From Xiphydria camelus (Eukaryota; Arthropoda; Insecta; Hymenoptera; Xiphydriidae): a stretch of 64,000 nucleotides of DNA. Shown here piece after piece: positions 12,237 to 23,416 of the stretch; within the stretch, counting starts at the first letter, position 1; each line of letters begins with the position of its first letter. The position numbers and the translations under genes were made by a program. The notes beneath the pieces were generated by a model. It was not told the origin of the DNA and searched no databases. It saw only the letters and a list, made by a program, of their open reading frames with translations. Location of the stretch: assembly GCA_963678675.1 (NCBI GenBank), contig OY783201.1, positions 18,965,769 through 19,029,768 of the forward strand, in the 5' to 3' direction.

Positions 12237-12816
12237 GTGAAAGTCTATGGCTTTAATCATTTTTTGAAGTCATCTCGGCATGCTCGCAATTAATTTTTGT
12301 AGGTATAGTATTTTGATCGATTTCCGACAATTAGTGCAGTCGTGAAAGATGGCTTGGACGTTCGCATGTTGGATGGTATATTACGATCCAAATGATCTCA
12401 TAAATGCTTAATGGGATTTAAATCGGGGCTTTTTTTTGGGGGAGTTCGAGGAAGTAATACGATATTATTTTTCGCGAATAACTGTTTTGCAACTCTGGAT
12501 GTATACTTGGGATCGTTATCTCGCTGGAAGATGAACGATCTCCAAAGACACAGTCCGTATGCTGACGGGTAAATATTGTTTTTTAACAACTCTACATACC
12601 GTTGCCCAGTTATTTTATCGTTTATAATAACCAAATTACCGACTCTCGTAGCCCCGACACATCCCCACACAAAAATTGACCCACTGTCATGCTTAACTGT
12701 AACGTTAACCATAGTAGATACGTATCACCGTCTTTTCTACACATTATTTTACGTCTATGCCCTCCTAAAAGATCATATTTAGATTCGTCGCCAGAGAGTA
12801 TATTAACAAACCACAC
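12237..12816 (-). pseudogene. Tc1-like transposase, C-terminal half (minus copy)
   Basis: Degenerate DDE transposase fragment. Visible blocks in order are SGDESKYDLLGGHRRK (first catalytic Asp region), GSIFVWGCVG, QRDNDPKYTSR (second Asp) and SPDLNPIKHL. In the last block the expected catalytic Glu of NPIEHLW is Lys and a stop follows. The DNA-binding N-terminal half is absent, and frame changes occur near 12710. It would have cut and pasted the element at TA sites; this copy cannot. Identification rests on family motifs and is firm. Confidence 0.85.
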
Positions 12817-12827
12817 TAGAATTTTGG

Positions 12828-13410
12828 AATCACGTGATCTTCAGCGACGAGTGTAGAACTTTTAGGAGGGTATAGACGTGTGGAGAAAAGATGGTAATAC
12901 GTATCGACTATGGTTAACGTTACAGTTAAGCATGGCGGTGGGTCAATTTTTCTGTGGGGTTGCTTCGGGACTACGGGAGTCACTAATTTGGTTATTATAA
13001 ACGATAAAATAACTGGGCAACGGTATGCAGAGTTGTTAGAAAACAATATTTACCCGTCAGCATACGAACTGTGTCTTTGGAGATCGTTCATCTTCCAGCG
13101 AGATAACGATCCCAAGCATAGGTACATCCAGAGTTTCAAAACAGTTATTCGCGAAAAATAATATCGAATTACTTCCTCGAACTCCCCCAAAAAAAAGTCC
13201 CGATTTAAATCCCATTGAGCATTTATGAGATCACTTGGATCGTAAAATACCATCCAACATGCGAACGTCCAAGCCATCTTTCACGTCTGCACTAATTGTC
13301 GGAAATCGATCGAAATACTATACAAAAATTAATTGCGAGCATGCCGAGATGACTTCAAAATATGATTAAAGCCATAGGCTTTCAAACTCTCTGTTAAAAT
13401 CAAAATGACA
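12828..13410 (+). pseudogene. Tc1-like transposase, C-terminal half (plus copy)
   Basis: Mirror image of the preceding fragment. It reads FSDE, GGSIFLWGCFG, then QRDNDPKH, after which a frameshift (about 13116) moves the frame; SPDLNPIEHL follows with its Glu retained, then a stop. It also lacks the N-terminal half. Differences between the two halves (Glu versus Lys, different frameshifts) show that they diverged after the palindrome formed, or came from two copies. Confidence 0.85.
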
Positions 13411-13944
13411 GCTGTGATTATCATATTTCAACTTACTTTCCGATTACTTATTTCTGTTGCTAAATATTAGATTTAATTTTTTGTATTCGAAGTGTAATTA
13501 AACATCACTAATTTTTGTTACACAAATGCTGTCATAGTTAAACTTTATTGTAATGTAGTTTTATTATATATACTCTTGCATATCTTGTGTTAATAAACTT
13601 GTCTTCCTTTATACAAGCTTTTTCAACTTACTTTCCGCGGCCAGTGTACTTTTGACAGCTGAGGCGATGCGCACGCCACGCGGCGGATTTTTATCTATTC
13701 GCTAAGCTGCCGGCATAACCTTGTATTTTCCTTGTATTCACCTTGCCGCGCGCGCGCGAACCTGGTATCTCTCTGTTATTGCAAGCTTGAAACAGGCTAA
13801 TAGTACAGGGCAGTGGTCAGTTTCGGCTATGCAAGGAACAGACAGGCTTGCAGCAACCCTGTATTAACCTTGCAGCTGAACCTTGCAAAACGTACCTTGT
13901 AACAATATTCAACCTTGCACAACCTGGACAGATTTCTACCTGGG

Positions 13945-14279
13945 TATATTTTGACTATAAAAAAGCTACTTTACATTTCTCACATATCTCCACTGCGTTT
14001 CACATAACGATTTTAAATTGTTCAATTCTTCTAGGGAAAAATGTTCAATTTGAGGCCGTCTATATCTACCACAACAAATAAGCGATATAGTTCCACAAAT
14101 TGAAATAAAAATATATTTACTTTGAATACATAAAAACCTTGATTACGGATCTATACGAAAAAAACATGACCTCGTCAAAAACATTTTCATCCAAAACATA
14201 TAATTTTAACTTTGAATTCATATTCATATAAATACTTTCTTTAGATGTCTTCAGTGAAAATTATAGGCCTACGTATATG
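13945..14279. other. No recognisable gene
   Basis: AT-rich spacer between two elements, with no coding or repeat signal seen. Confidence 0.35.
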
Positions 14280-15204
14280 TAGGGGAGATCGGGGGGTTAT
14301 GAGACGGGTTTTGTTTTTGTAAAAAAAGTAAAATAAAAAAACTTTTTTCTGCGCATAAATTTTCTCAAATCGTGAGTAAGCATAACAACACTTTAAAAAA
14401 AGATGGGTTTGCTGAAATTTCAAAAAATCCTATAAGTTTGGCCTGTTAGATCGAAAGTGGGTTTTTCTGGATTTTTACAATGTTCGGGGGGTTGTGAGAC
14501 ACGCCTTCAAATCATAGAAAGTGGCAGACGTTTATCAAAATTATTTATTCAAATTAAAAAAAGAAAGCAAATGTTGCGGCTTACAATGTATTCAAGTTTA
14601 AAGGTTAGATTTTTACATATAACTAATGAAGAAGTTTTAGGTGCGATTCACTACAAAATAAAGAAAAAATAATTTAAAGAAGGCTAAATTAATTAAAAAC
14701 AATTAAAATTGCACAAAATGTGCAGTGTTCACAAAAAATTCAAAATACGCACATAAAATATGATTTTTAGTAAATCGCTTTTAGAAATAGCGTGTCTCAC
14801 AACACCCCGAAAATGTTGTCTCACGACCCCCCAAATTCAATATTTTTAAAATAGCCACCGCTTCATGGATACATAAAATGTTTATCCAAAATTCTTTTTG
14901 TGTGTCAAAAGGCTACTCACCAAGGAATGATTTACATCTACATATATACTTTTGTGAACAGCTTGAAAACATGAATAAAAATACTGCAAACACAAATTGT
15001 CGAAAAAACTTTAAAACACAAAATTGAAGTTGCAATCTGAAGAGATACTAAGAATCTGCGTCAATGCGACGAGTGTCAAATGAAAATGGAGATACAGGAC
15101 GAGAATGAAGTTTGACAGTCATTGGTACAAGTCGCACTTTCCAATTCAGTGCTGTGAGCTTGTCTCACGACCCCCCGTGTCTCACAACCCCCCGATCTCC
15201 CCTA
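14280..15204. mobile_element. TAGGGGAGATCGGGGGGTT terminal-inverted-repeat element
   Basis: TAGGGGAGATCGGGGGGTTA at the left mirrors ACCCCCCGATCTCCCCTA at the right. Both ends contain the phrase GTTRTGAGAC or its complement, and GTCTCACAACCCC recurs inside. 925 bp. The 71-codon frame at 14457 shows no domain. Related ends (TAGGGGAGAGTTGCC) occur at 15946. Confidence 0.65.
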
Positions 15205-15370
15205 CTGCTTTTCGGTAGTATCTTAGGTGACGATAGTGAATCTTTTATTTTGAAAGTCGTGTTATAATCGTTGTTACATACGTTTTCTACCAGAATACTA
15301 CGCTTAAGAAATAAGAAGGAGATCTGGCAGCATATCAAACAATTATGCTGCTGTACTATTCATTTTGTAA

Positions 15371-15942
15371 GTACAGGATTACTACAAAAGAATCATCGGG
15401 TTTTAAAAATATATATTTCAGAAAGTATTACAGATATAATGGTAAATGATATGTCTATAGAAAGGGAAAATATTCAAGTTTAAGTTGAAAGGTGAATCGT
15501 CACAACATTCGGATATGGGGCACGGAAAATCCTCATATCACTGTAGAACTTGGCCGATGTACTGAACAAGATTTGATATTGCTCGCGCGGCCTCCCAGGT
15601 CTCCCGACCTTACACCGCGCGATTTTTTTTCTTTGGGGGTTCATTGAAGATAAGGTTTACTTACCACCATTGCAAACAACACTGGATGAACTCCGAAAAC
15701 GCATTAAGACTGCTGTTAAAAGTATCGATAGATACACATTGCAGCGTGTATGGACCGAACTGGACTATCATTTGGACGTGTGTCGTGTGACGCGAGGAGC
15801 CCACATCGAACATTTGTAATGATATGCTCAAAAACTTGAATATTTTCCCTTTCTATTGACATGTCATTTATTATTATATTTGTAATACTTTCTGAAAAAT
15901 ATATATTTAAAACCCGATGATTCTTTTGTAGTAATCCGGTAC
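15371..15942 (+). mobile_element. Deletion derivative of a Tc1/mariner-superfamily element
   Basis: The inverted ends are about 110 bp long: GTACAGGATTACTACAAAAG at the left and CTTTTGTAGTAATCCGGTAC at the right. They enclose a collapsed transposase gene. It lies immediately before the element starting at 15946. Confidence 0.7.
15498..15819 (+). pseudogene. Transposase remnant (WGTENPH ... DFFLWG type)
   Basis: The first block reads NIRIWGTENPH. After a large internal deletion the C-terminal block reads SPDLTPRDFFLWG, continues with DKVYLPPL and ends GAHIEHL before a stop at 15817. A run of eight T at about 15623 gives a +1 frameshift within DFFLWG. These phrases belong to the insect transposase group with DDE catalytic domains in the Tc1/mariner superfamily (established family knowledge). 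The missing middle includes the first catalytic region. Confidence 0.75.
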
Positions 15943-15945
15943 ATA

Positions 15946-16895
15946 TAGGGGAGAGTTGCCTAAATTGTACCACATTTTGGTTTTTGGTTGTTACCTGCTA
16001 CCAGCCATTGTGTATGCTACCTAATATGCATGTGTTTTTTGAATCGTTCAGCTATTTATTTATCGTGTTCTGCCATAACATTAACAAAACATTTTGTCAA
16101 ATTTATAAAAAAGAGGATTTTCTAAAGTTCTGCAAGTGGTACGATTTAGGATCCTAAGTGCTTAAATCGTACCACAGGTTTCCCAAATCGTACCTTTGTG
16201 GTTTGAAATGTGAACATGCTTGATTATAGCTTAAAAACGCAATGATGTTAGAAAAAAACTTTATTAGGTTTACATAAAAGTATCAAAACAGCCTAATCTA
16301 CCTTACAGTCTACACAAAAAAATATTTCTGTTCCGGTTTTACACCTGCACAGCTTTTATGAACCCATATGCTGCAACGTAGACATTGAATCATGTCCTCG
16401 ACTGAGATCAATTCACATATGTTACAAAACCATTCATCTGGTGTCACTGCAATGACAACCTCATCAGGCTGGGCCGAGGTTGAGTACGATTTAGGAAACT
16501 AAAAGAGGTACGATTTAGGCAACCCGGTTTTTAAGAAAGAAAACATTATTCTTAACTTTAAATTAAATCTATTCTTTGTTTTAGCAATACATTTGAACAC
16601 TAAATGATTTGTATTTTCAATAGATTATCATCAAAACTATGAATTCGTACCTTTTATTAGCTAATATATCCTTACGTGTGGCCTCCAGAAACTATATCAA
16701 TAAGCTATGAAATCGAAAAAGCTCCGTATAATGGGAGCACGTTGTCTCTCTCACAAGCGTAAATAACTTTTTCCCGCCACTAAGGCAAGCAAATCGTTCA
16801 AGTAGCCGCTATTAGAGGGCTACATCTACCCGGTTTCACTTAGAAAATGAAGTGGTACGATTTAGGAAGCAGTACGATATCGGCAACTCTCCCCT
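15946..16895. mobile_element. TAGGGGAGAGTTGCC terminal-inverted-repeat element
   Basis: TAGGGGAGAGTTGCCTAAAT at the left mirrors GGCAACTCTCCCCTA at the right. The phrase TCGTACCAC/GTACGATTTAGG recurs through the body, at both ends and internally. 950 bp. No transposase recognised. Similar ends at 14280 and 57482. Confidence 0.65.
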
Positions 16896-17509
16896 AATCA
16901 TTAGAGAAAGTCGGCCCTGAAATGAAAAACGAATGACGGCATGGAATAATATGCGTGACGCTTTATTCTATGGTGGTCTCATGCGGCTCATACTTAATAG
17001 AATGTTGTTTATTTTCACTGGTTAATGAATCGTGACGGGGTGAATGCAGCTGGCCAATCGATAATCACGAATGCCTTGGACGAGGGGTCGCACAGCTATT
17101 TTCCTTCCCACAAATATTTACGAGGTCGTTTTCGTTTGCTTTAATTATCTATGATTGCGAAATGATTGTAAGAACGTTTCGGATGGAAACTTTTTCGCCA
17201 TTTAATTTCCAACATAATCAGGGAAAATGAAAACGGGAAATGAATAAATTAGATTTTTACTTCGGTAAAAAAAGCGTCTATTTTCTATTTCGATAAAAAT
17301 GTTCATAGGTCGATGCAACATTCTTTTAGATGACTCAAACCGTGAGAATAACTTGCTTTATTTAAAAATTTGTTTGTATGCCCAAAAAATGTAAAACTTT
17401 TTCGAGTTCAAAAATGAATAAAATAGTTAAACCATTCTCAAAGAAACGTGTTGCCTTCGGGGTGTCAACGTATTATTAAAACGTTATAAAAGAGATTCAT
17501 AATAATTAA
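16896..17509. other. No recognisable gene
   Basis: AT-rich sequence; no frame above 60 codons and no repeat structure recognised. Confidence 0.35.
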
Positions 17510-17719
17510 TAGGTATACAACTTTGCTTCCGCCGTTTTCGATTCGTGAATCGCTTCAAGATGACCAGTTTTTTCAACGGCGGATTCGTACGCTGCCCGAA
17601 AGATTGCAGAAAGTAGTGGCCAGCGATGGACAATACTTTGAATCATAAATGTATAACCAGTTTTTTACAATAAAGCCTCGAATTTCGAAAAAACGGCGAA
17701 AGCCAAGTTGTACACCTAA
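17510..17719 (+). mobile_element. Internally deleted mariner
   Basis: The left repeat AGGTATACAACTTTGCTTCC and right repeat GCCAAGTTGTACACCT enclose only the end of the transposase, reading RTLPERLQKVVASDGQYFES and a stop at about 17645. This is a standard mariner C-terminus. Same family as 6331 and 19640. Confidence 0.8.
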
Positions 17720-19639
17720 TACGAGTATATGATTATTAAGATGCTGCATGGTCCGCGAGCAGAAGTAATCCGGAAAATCTTGGAATAATTTTGCCTAATG
17801 ATGGTTACATAATTAGCATGCTCTTTACGGATTGCGAAGGGCTGCATATTAATTGCCATTACCATTAATTTGCGGCTTCGATAGACTGCGGTTATATTAA
17901 GTTAGTCCATTTTTTAATCGTCTTTTTTCCTTCACCTTTTTTTCTTAAAATAAAGTTTATTCATAATTCATATTAAATTCTCCATCCGTTTAATAATAAA
18001 TCAAAATATTTGTTCAAATCGAATCTTTTGATTTGTCTGATTTAGTTTGCCACTGATAGGTACTATTCGAAAGTTTCTTAAAGAAATCATTTTATATTTT
18101 CATTCCCAACCGTTTTCATATAATCACAATCATCAACCGATTAAATAACGATAGATATTAACAAAAATAAATGTATGAAAAATTTTGTCCAAGGATCTTA
18201 AATACGCAAATATTTCGAAAATTTTGAAGCGTAATGTAAAGGTAAGGAAAGTAATTCGAAATACGCGATTAATAATTTGGATTATCTATGTATCAATTTA
18301 ACTATTAACTCCACCTAATTTGAAATAGAATATTTAAATATAAACAATTATTTAGATAAACTAGGAAGTTTACTGGATAATATGAGACTTTTTTTGTGAC
18401 GAAAAATAAATAAATATGTTATTTATACATAGGTATTTCAAATTGCTTTCCTTTCCTCTAATACTTTCCCTATTTTGATTTCGCTCTGGTTATTCTTCAA
18501 AAAAGCCACCAGTTCCCATCAATTTCATTTCGAATTAAATAGAAGAAGCTTGATTCCATAACTTGTCTTTCTGCTCATATATGTATATAAAAATATCGTT
18601 GGCTCTAAATTCACAATACTGATATAGTCTAGCGGATCGCGTGGCGTGTTGAGCTCTCGTCCTCATTTTTTCGACGTAGGACCTATACAGCACGAGTGGC
18701 CAGTACGATGACGAAATGGTGGTCGGAAATCTGGCAAGGACGATCTCGTCGAACCGCGCGTTATCCGACGTAACAGTAGGTATGGCTGTAATCTCATCTA
18801 GGCACTCAGCTTCGAGCGACGGTTTTTATCCTATTACGTCACATGAATAAACTAAAGACTGTGGAGACTGCTGCGGCGGTGGGGGGGTTATATATGGGGA
18901 TGAGACGGGATAGGTACGGCGCGGTATCAAGCGCTATGGAGGTAGGGGGGCGAAGAGAGGCTGGAATGAAGAATAGGGGTGAGGTTGAGCCGCGATTGAT
19001 TCTGTTCGGATACTTACTGCTTGCTGGTAAACTGCTTTCCGGGAAAGTACCTATCTAGAAGTAAATCGCCCTCTATACGTTTCCGTTATTCGCCGCGGGG
19101 AACGGATTTCTCCAGCCCGCATCCCTGAACGAAGCAAGGACGAGAGCGCGCGAGGGAACTCGGATTGAGAAAAGTTATCGGTTGCTATTAGCGTTTACGT
19201 TTTTTTTTCGAACCGGACATGGTTGACAGTCTTCGCACTGAGAAAAAATTTAATTGTTCCAACCAAATTGTTTATGTTGAAGGTTAAGTTTTGTCAAACT
19301 AACCATTGTGTATTTAGTAGAAGTGTATGTAGTTGAAATAATTAAATTTTTTTCATTTCGTTGAATACAATTCATTTTTTCTTGGTAGATGTATGGTAAA
19401 TCAAGTCAAATTCAATGATTTGTTAAATCAATCCGAGTTGATTTGTTTCATCAAAAGTTTTTGTCAGGCGGGCAATGGAAGTATTGTGTTAACTTTACTA
19501 AAAAAAAATCATTCGATTCAAGTAAATTTTGAGATCACGGGCGGTCAACTAAATATTTAGTTATTTGAACAAATATTTTGTTGAGGCAGCTGAGTATTAA
19601 ATTACCTCAATTAAATTTTAGTTACTTTAAATACATAAT
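17720..19639. other. No recognisable gene; CpG-rich 18640-19170
   Basis: AT-rich to 18600, then about 500 bp with many CpG. The 71-codon frame at 18843 is Gly/Arg-rich and unrecognised. A box-A-like TAGTCTAGCGG at about 18626 has no box B and is not a tRNA. Confidence 0.35.
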
Positions 19640-19711
19640 AGGTGTACAACTTTGCTTCCGCCGTTTTTTTTCCCCGGAATTCGAGGCTTTATTGTAAAAA
19701 AACTGGTTATA

Positions 19712-20102
19712 CAGGATGACCCGTCATGTAATGTCCGTACTGAATTTACGTGTTCCTGTGGTCAATCTGAACCGAAAAGTCTTAATACACAAGGGGTCTA
19801 CAAGTCACCGTGTGTAAGTAAAAAAATGAATACTAATAAGTAAAGCAGCTTTATTTTTCATTAGACAATAATTGAAATAAAATCCAATCATCTCACATAT
19901 TGTTCGAAATGACCACCATGATGATCAATACATAACTGTGCTCTTTGAGAAATCGTTGTTGTGGAGCGTAAAAGGATTCCATGGTCGTTACGGAACACAC
20001 GCATGGTGGCTTTTGGGACCCTTGTATATTAAGACTTTTCGGTCCAGATTGACTCCAGAAACACGTAAATTCAGTATGGACATTACAAGATTGGACACGC
20101 TG
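19712..20102. mobile_element. TA-flanked MITE nested in mariner
   Basis: 391 bp. CAGGATGACCCGTCATGTAA at the left pairs with the mirror end ATTACAAGATTGGACACGCT. TA duplicates at both sides. Comparison with the related mariner at 17510 shows the uninterrupted target, confirming the insertion. The long arms include TCTTAATACACAAGGG and its mirror. No coding capacity. Confidence 0.85.
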
Positions 20103-20367
20103 TATATTTATGATTCAAAGTATTGTCCATCTTCTTGACTTTGATACGAGTCTTCATCAAATAATGCCTCCGATTCTGTATCTTCGAAAACCTTTTCTCT
20201 TCCACCGCTATACCGATCTTCGACGTGAAAATCACCGTTCTTGAAGCTTGAAACCACTCACGATACGTTCTTTTACTAATAGCGGCCTCACAATAAGTAT
20301 TCTTCATATTGAAGCAGAAAATTAAAACCTCCCGCAAATGACGAGAATTTGGCTCGTAAACTGACAT
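20083..20367 (-). pseudogene. Mariner transposase N-terminal fragment
   Basis: Begins MSVYEPNSRHLREVLIFCFN, the usual start of mariner transposases with the first helix-turn-helix. TYREWFQ follows after a small deletion. The text then loses register and reaches the last codons (the antisense of TTATGATTCAAAGTATTG encodes QYFES). The whole DDD catalytic core is missing. The Met at 20367 is the family's normal start. Confidence 0.8.
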
Positions 20368-20566
20368 TTTTAATCGAGAATAACTTTATGATGCAGACAT
20401 AAATCTACTAATGTTTCTATGGGGTTATGTTGTCAGATGCCCAAGTTTATTGCATGACTATGTCTATGATCTATTTATTTCGACCACTACTTACCGCTAA
20501 AGCCATCTATAGGGAAACGGCGGAAGCAAAGTTGTACACCTAATATATTTTGTTGGGATAACTATA

Positions 20567-20959
20567 CCGGGTGTTCTCAAACCTCTGACCCAAAGGAAAA
20601 CCCTATGTTCAATAAAAAATGACGGACATAATTCAATTATTTTATTGAAATCCGTTAAGAATTTACGGAGATATTAATTATTAAAAAGTAATTAATATTT
20701 TGAAATTTGTCGGCATTGATGACGTTATATCAAGGCTCATGAAGATAATATTTATAATAACGATAGCAATTGCGATTATCTTCTATACGTCTATATGACG
20801 TCATCGATGCCGAATAAATTCAAAATATGAATTACTTTTTAATAATTAATTTCTCCGTAAATTCTTAACGGATTTCAATAAAATCAGTTTCATTATGTCC
20901 GTAATTTTTTTATGAACATAGGGTTTTCCTCTGGGGGTTAGAGATTTGAGAACACCCCG
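20567..20959. mobile_element. TA-flanked MITE, CCGGGTGTTCTCAAA ends
   Basis: CCGGGTGTTCTCAAACCTCT at the left mirrors AGAGATTTGAGAACACCCCG at the right. Arms of about 180 bp include GAAAACCCTATGTTCA and TTTACGGAGATATTAATT. TA on both sides. 393 bp, no coding capacity. Confidence 0.8.
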
Positions 20960-21181
20960 TATATTTAGTTGATTGCCCAAGAGGTGTGGTTGACACATTT
21001 TTTTCTCCGTGCGAAAATGTAGGTATACGTCATACGTCGGATTTCATTTTTCGAGAATTGGATCTACTGTTTCTTCTTGTTTAAAAATAACTCAAAGCAT
21101 AAATTGTTCATTTGATGCTGATTACATTGAAAAATATCGTGTTGGTAGTTACAGCTTTTGTATATTTGCTTGGTAAAGAGT

Positions 21182-21379
21182 GCACGAAAAAAAAGAAGTG
21201 GCTGTGATAAACATTTTTGTCACAACTATTCGAATTTGTTAATCTGAACCAGTTTATTATAGTTATCACAACAATTTCCAATTAGCGGAACTAAATAGTT
21301 GTGACGACTATAATAAACTGATGCTGTTTGCCACAATATGGTTGCCACAACCACTTTTTTCTTTCCATGTAGTTATATT
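21182..21379. repeat. Hairpin MITE family, copy 7
   Basis: Complete copy: CACGAAAAAAAAGAAGTGGC at the left and ACCACTTTTTTCTTTCCATG at the right, with the central TTAGCGGAACTAAATAG. Confidence 0.7.
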
Positions 21380-21467
21380 ACTGCAACTAAAGATATACGG
21401 TAAAAATTGTGATATTATTGTTATTGAAATTAACTAAATATAATTATAGGAATTAAGTTACAAGATT

Positions 21468-21657
21468 CTAACAACTGTTTTGGTCAACTATTCAAGTTTG
21501 ACAATCAGCACCAGATGATTATGATTGTTACATCTATTATTAATCGTGAGCGGATCTTAAAAATAATTGTGAAATTTATAATAAACTGGTGCTGACTACC
21601 AAACTCGAATAATTGCGACCACAATAGTTATCGCAACTGCTTCTTTCTTTCCGTGCT
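21468..21657. repeat. Hairpin MITE family, copy 8
   Basis: The arms TTTGACAATCAGCACCAGAT and ATAAACTGGTGCTGACTACC match the family, ending GCAACTGCTTCTTTCTTTCC. The outer left tip is missing. Confidence 0.7.
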
Positions 21658-22024
21658 GTAGTTACAATATTTATCATTTTGGTAACTATTTCTATAGTTA
21701 AACAATTGACAACGCAACTTAAGTTAATATATAATATGTTAATATATTTCTTCAAAAATGTAACTGCGAAACTAAAGATATATTATTGATTTTGCAGGGT
21801 ATTCGATTAATATTACGATACAATATATGCGGAGAATTTTGTATTCACTGTTAACCTTGCTCCAAATAGCTATGTACCTGCAGCTTCCAGATATAGGTAC
21901 ACTGCAATCATTGATTTACCACTGTACTCATCACCAGCTACGCGACCTTGGTCGCGTCTCGCTACTGCACAAACAGATAGAATACCTTCTCGATTGGTGA
22001 AAGTACCTATTAGAAACACATATA
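21658..22024. other. No recognisable gene
   Basis: AT-rich spacer without coding signal. Confidence 0.35.
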
Positions 22025-22542
22025 CAGGGTGGCGCAGAGGAAACGCATGTTTTTTGAATGGCTAGTATTTTGCAAATAGAGATCACGCCGCTATGCCCGT
22101 GAACAGCTCATGTAATGCAGTTTTAGTAGCCATGGCACCGTGGACCTTGGAGCATCGTGTGTTTGCCGTCGAGCAATTTTTTAGAAACAGTGTTTCTGTA
22201 GTGACTGTGCAACGTTTTTCCGTCGACAGTTTAATGTTGAACGCCGAGGGGTTGACTTTTTCTTGTGGGGTTACCTTAAGAGTCTAGAGTGTACGCAAAC
22301 ACACCTCATATGACACAGGAACTGAAAGTTGCTATTCGTCAAGAAATCACAGGAATACCTGAAGAAATTTTTGTGAGAGTGATGCACAACTTTCAAGAGA
22401 GGCTGCAGATGAGTGAACGCGAACAAGGGCGACACTTATCTGACATTATTCCTTCATTTAGCTGTATTTAAAAAAAATGTATCTTCAAAATAAACAAAAT
22501 TATGCTTAAGTAAAAAACATGCGTTTCCTCTGCGCCACCCTG
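22025..22542 (+). mobile_element. Deletion derivative with CAGGGTGGCGCAGAGG ends
   Basis: 518 bp flanked by TA. CAGGGTGGCGCAGAGGAAAC at the left is the exact mirror of GTTTCCTCTGCGCCACCCTG at the right, and the match continues through GCATGTTTTTT. It encloses a collapsed transposase gene. Confidence 0.85.
22132..22471 (+). pseudogene. Transposase remnant, N- and C-terminal ends fused
   Basis: Opens MAPWTLEHRVFAVEQFFRN, typical of the N-terminal DNA-binding segment of insect Tc1/mariner-superfamily transposases. It jumps at about 22250 to the catalytic C-terminus (DFFLWGYLK), then after a 1-2 bp frameshift near 22287 reads YANTPHMTQELKVAIRQEIT. The stop follows at 22469. All catalytic residues upstream of DFFLWG are lost. 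The in-frame Met at 22093 adds 13 unrelated residues; I prefer the Met at 22132. Confidence 0.7.
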
Positions 22543-23416
22543 TACATGTATCGTATTTCAAACTATTGTTATATGTAATAATAACCGCGAGAAATTTGCA
22601 TTCAAGTACATTCTGGTATCCGCAATCGATCCTGACCTACATGCTGTCAGTAAGAAAAAACTCATTGATTTATTTATGCCATATGGCGACAGAAATATGA
22701 AGTTGTCATTAATCAAGTTTTTACCTAAATTTTCACCAAATCAAGTTACATCAAATAATTCAAAGTTCACCTATGTAAAATATTAATTATATATTTTTCC
22801 ATTAACCCCTCTGTGTGTGATATTTAATTATACTATCAACCAGCACGTGTATAGTTCAACACTTATCCACTTATAAGATATGTGTAATGTACCTAACGTA
22901 CAGGAAATCGGGATATCTTGCGGAAAAACTTGTAAATTTTGTATTAATAAGTAAATATACTGCTAAAAGTATTTATATCAAACTTCAGAAAGGTGCTAAA
23001 TGTTTTATTAAACAGAAATATTCCTAAATATCATATACCTACGCTTTTCTTAAGATTCAGAAATGTGTTACGTGGATTTCTGTAAGACTGTGTTTTAAAA
23101 TTAAGAAACCATCAAAATATTGCAAAATGGTTACCGGAATTAAGGTAGAGCAATACGCGTTTCTTAAAATTACGAGTACAATTTCGGATTTTTAAGATAC
23201 ATTGGTAAATTAATGTATCTGAAAATAGGGAACTTGCACACATTTTTTTACATCATAAATGGATTGAGCACGTAAAAAAATTTAATTATGCGAAATTAAG
23301 CCGTAAAAGATTAATAAAGTTTGCGATAAACTCCGCCCATTTGAAACAGCCGGTCGAGTGGCAGGCCGCGTCGTGACGTCACTAGCCGGTAACGGTTCGC
23401 CTGCGCTAAATATCTA
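22543..23416. other. No recognisable gene
   Basis: AT-rich; no frame over 60 codons. A GC-richer patch at 23330-23400 shows no signal. Confidence 0.35.

Larger units (their letters stand above)
11978..13646. mobile_element. Palindromic Tc1-like element (two halves head to head)
   Basis: 1,669 bp flanked by TA. The ends CACTGGCCGCGGAAAGTAAG and its mirror begin long inverted repeats. Each repeat holds two direct copies of GGAAAGTAAGTTGAAA (about 11987 and 12182 at the left), an IR/DR layout known from some Tc1 elements. Instead of one transposase gene the body contains two C-terminal transposase halves facing outward from a centre near 12820, so nearly the whole element is a palindrome. Confidence 0.8.
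10844..13944. mobile_element. CCCAGGTAGAAAT element with CAAGGTT motif arrays
   Basis: Inverted termini CCCAGGTAGAAATCGT at 10844 and GATTTCTACCTGGG ending at 13944, flanked by TA on both sides. Subterminal DNA at 10875-11030 and 13715-13930 is packed with CAAGGTT or its complement. The ends resemble those of the element at 3338, but the motif differs. Two hammerhead-type foldbacks and a Tc1 palindrome are nested inside; without them about 850 bp remain, with no transposase recognised. Confidence 0.65.
19640..20543 (-). mobile_element. Mariner, internally deleted and interrupted
   Basis: Ends AGGTGTACAACTTTGCTTCC at 19641 and GGAAGCAAAGTTGTACACCT ending about 20542. Transcription would be minus. 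The 5' leader, a start and an N-terminal fragment remain at the right; the C-terminal codons (QYFES) and 3' tail remain at the left, split by a 391-bp insertion at a TA between 19711 and 20103. Confidence 0.85.

Noticed and set aside
18615..18680. tRNA-like box A (TAGTCTAGCGG)
   Set aside because: No box B within 80 bp and no cloverleaf.
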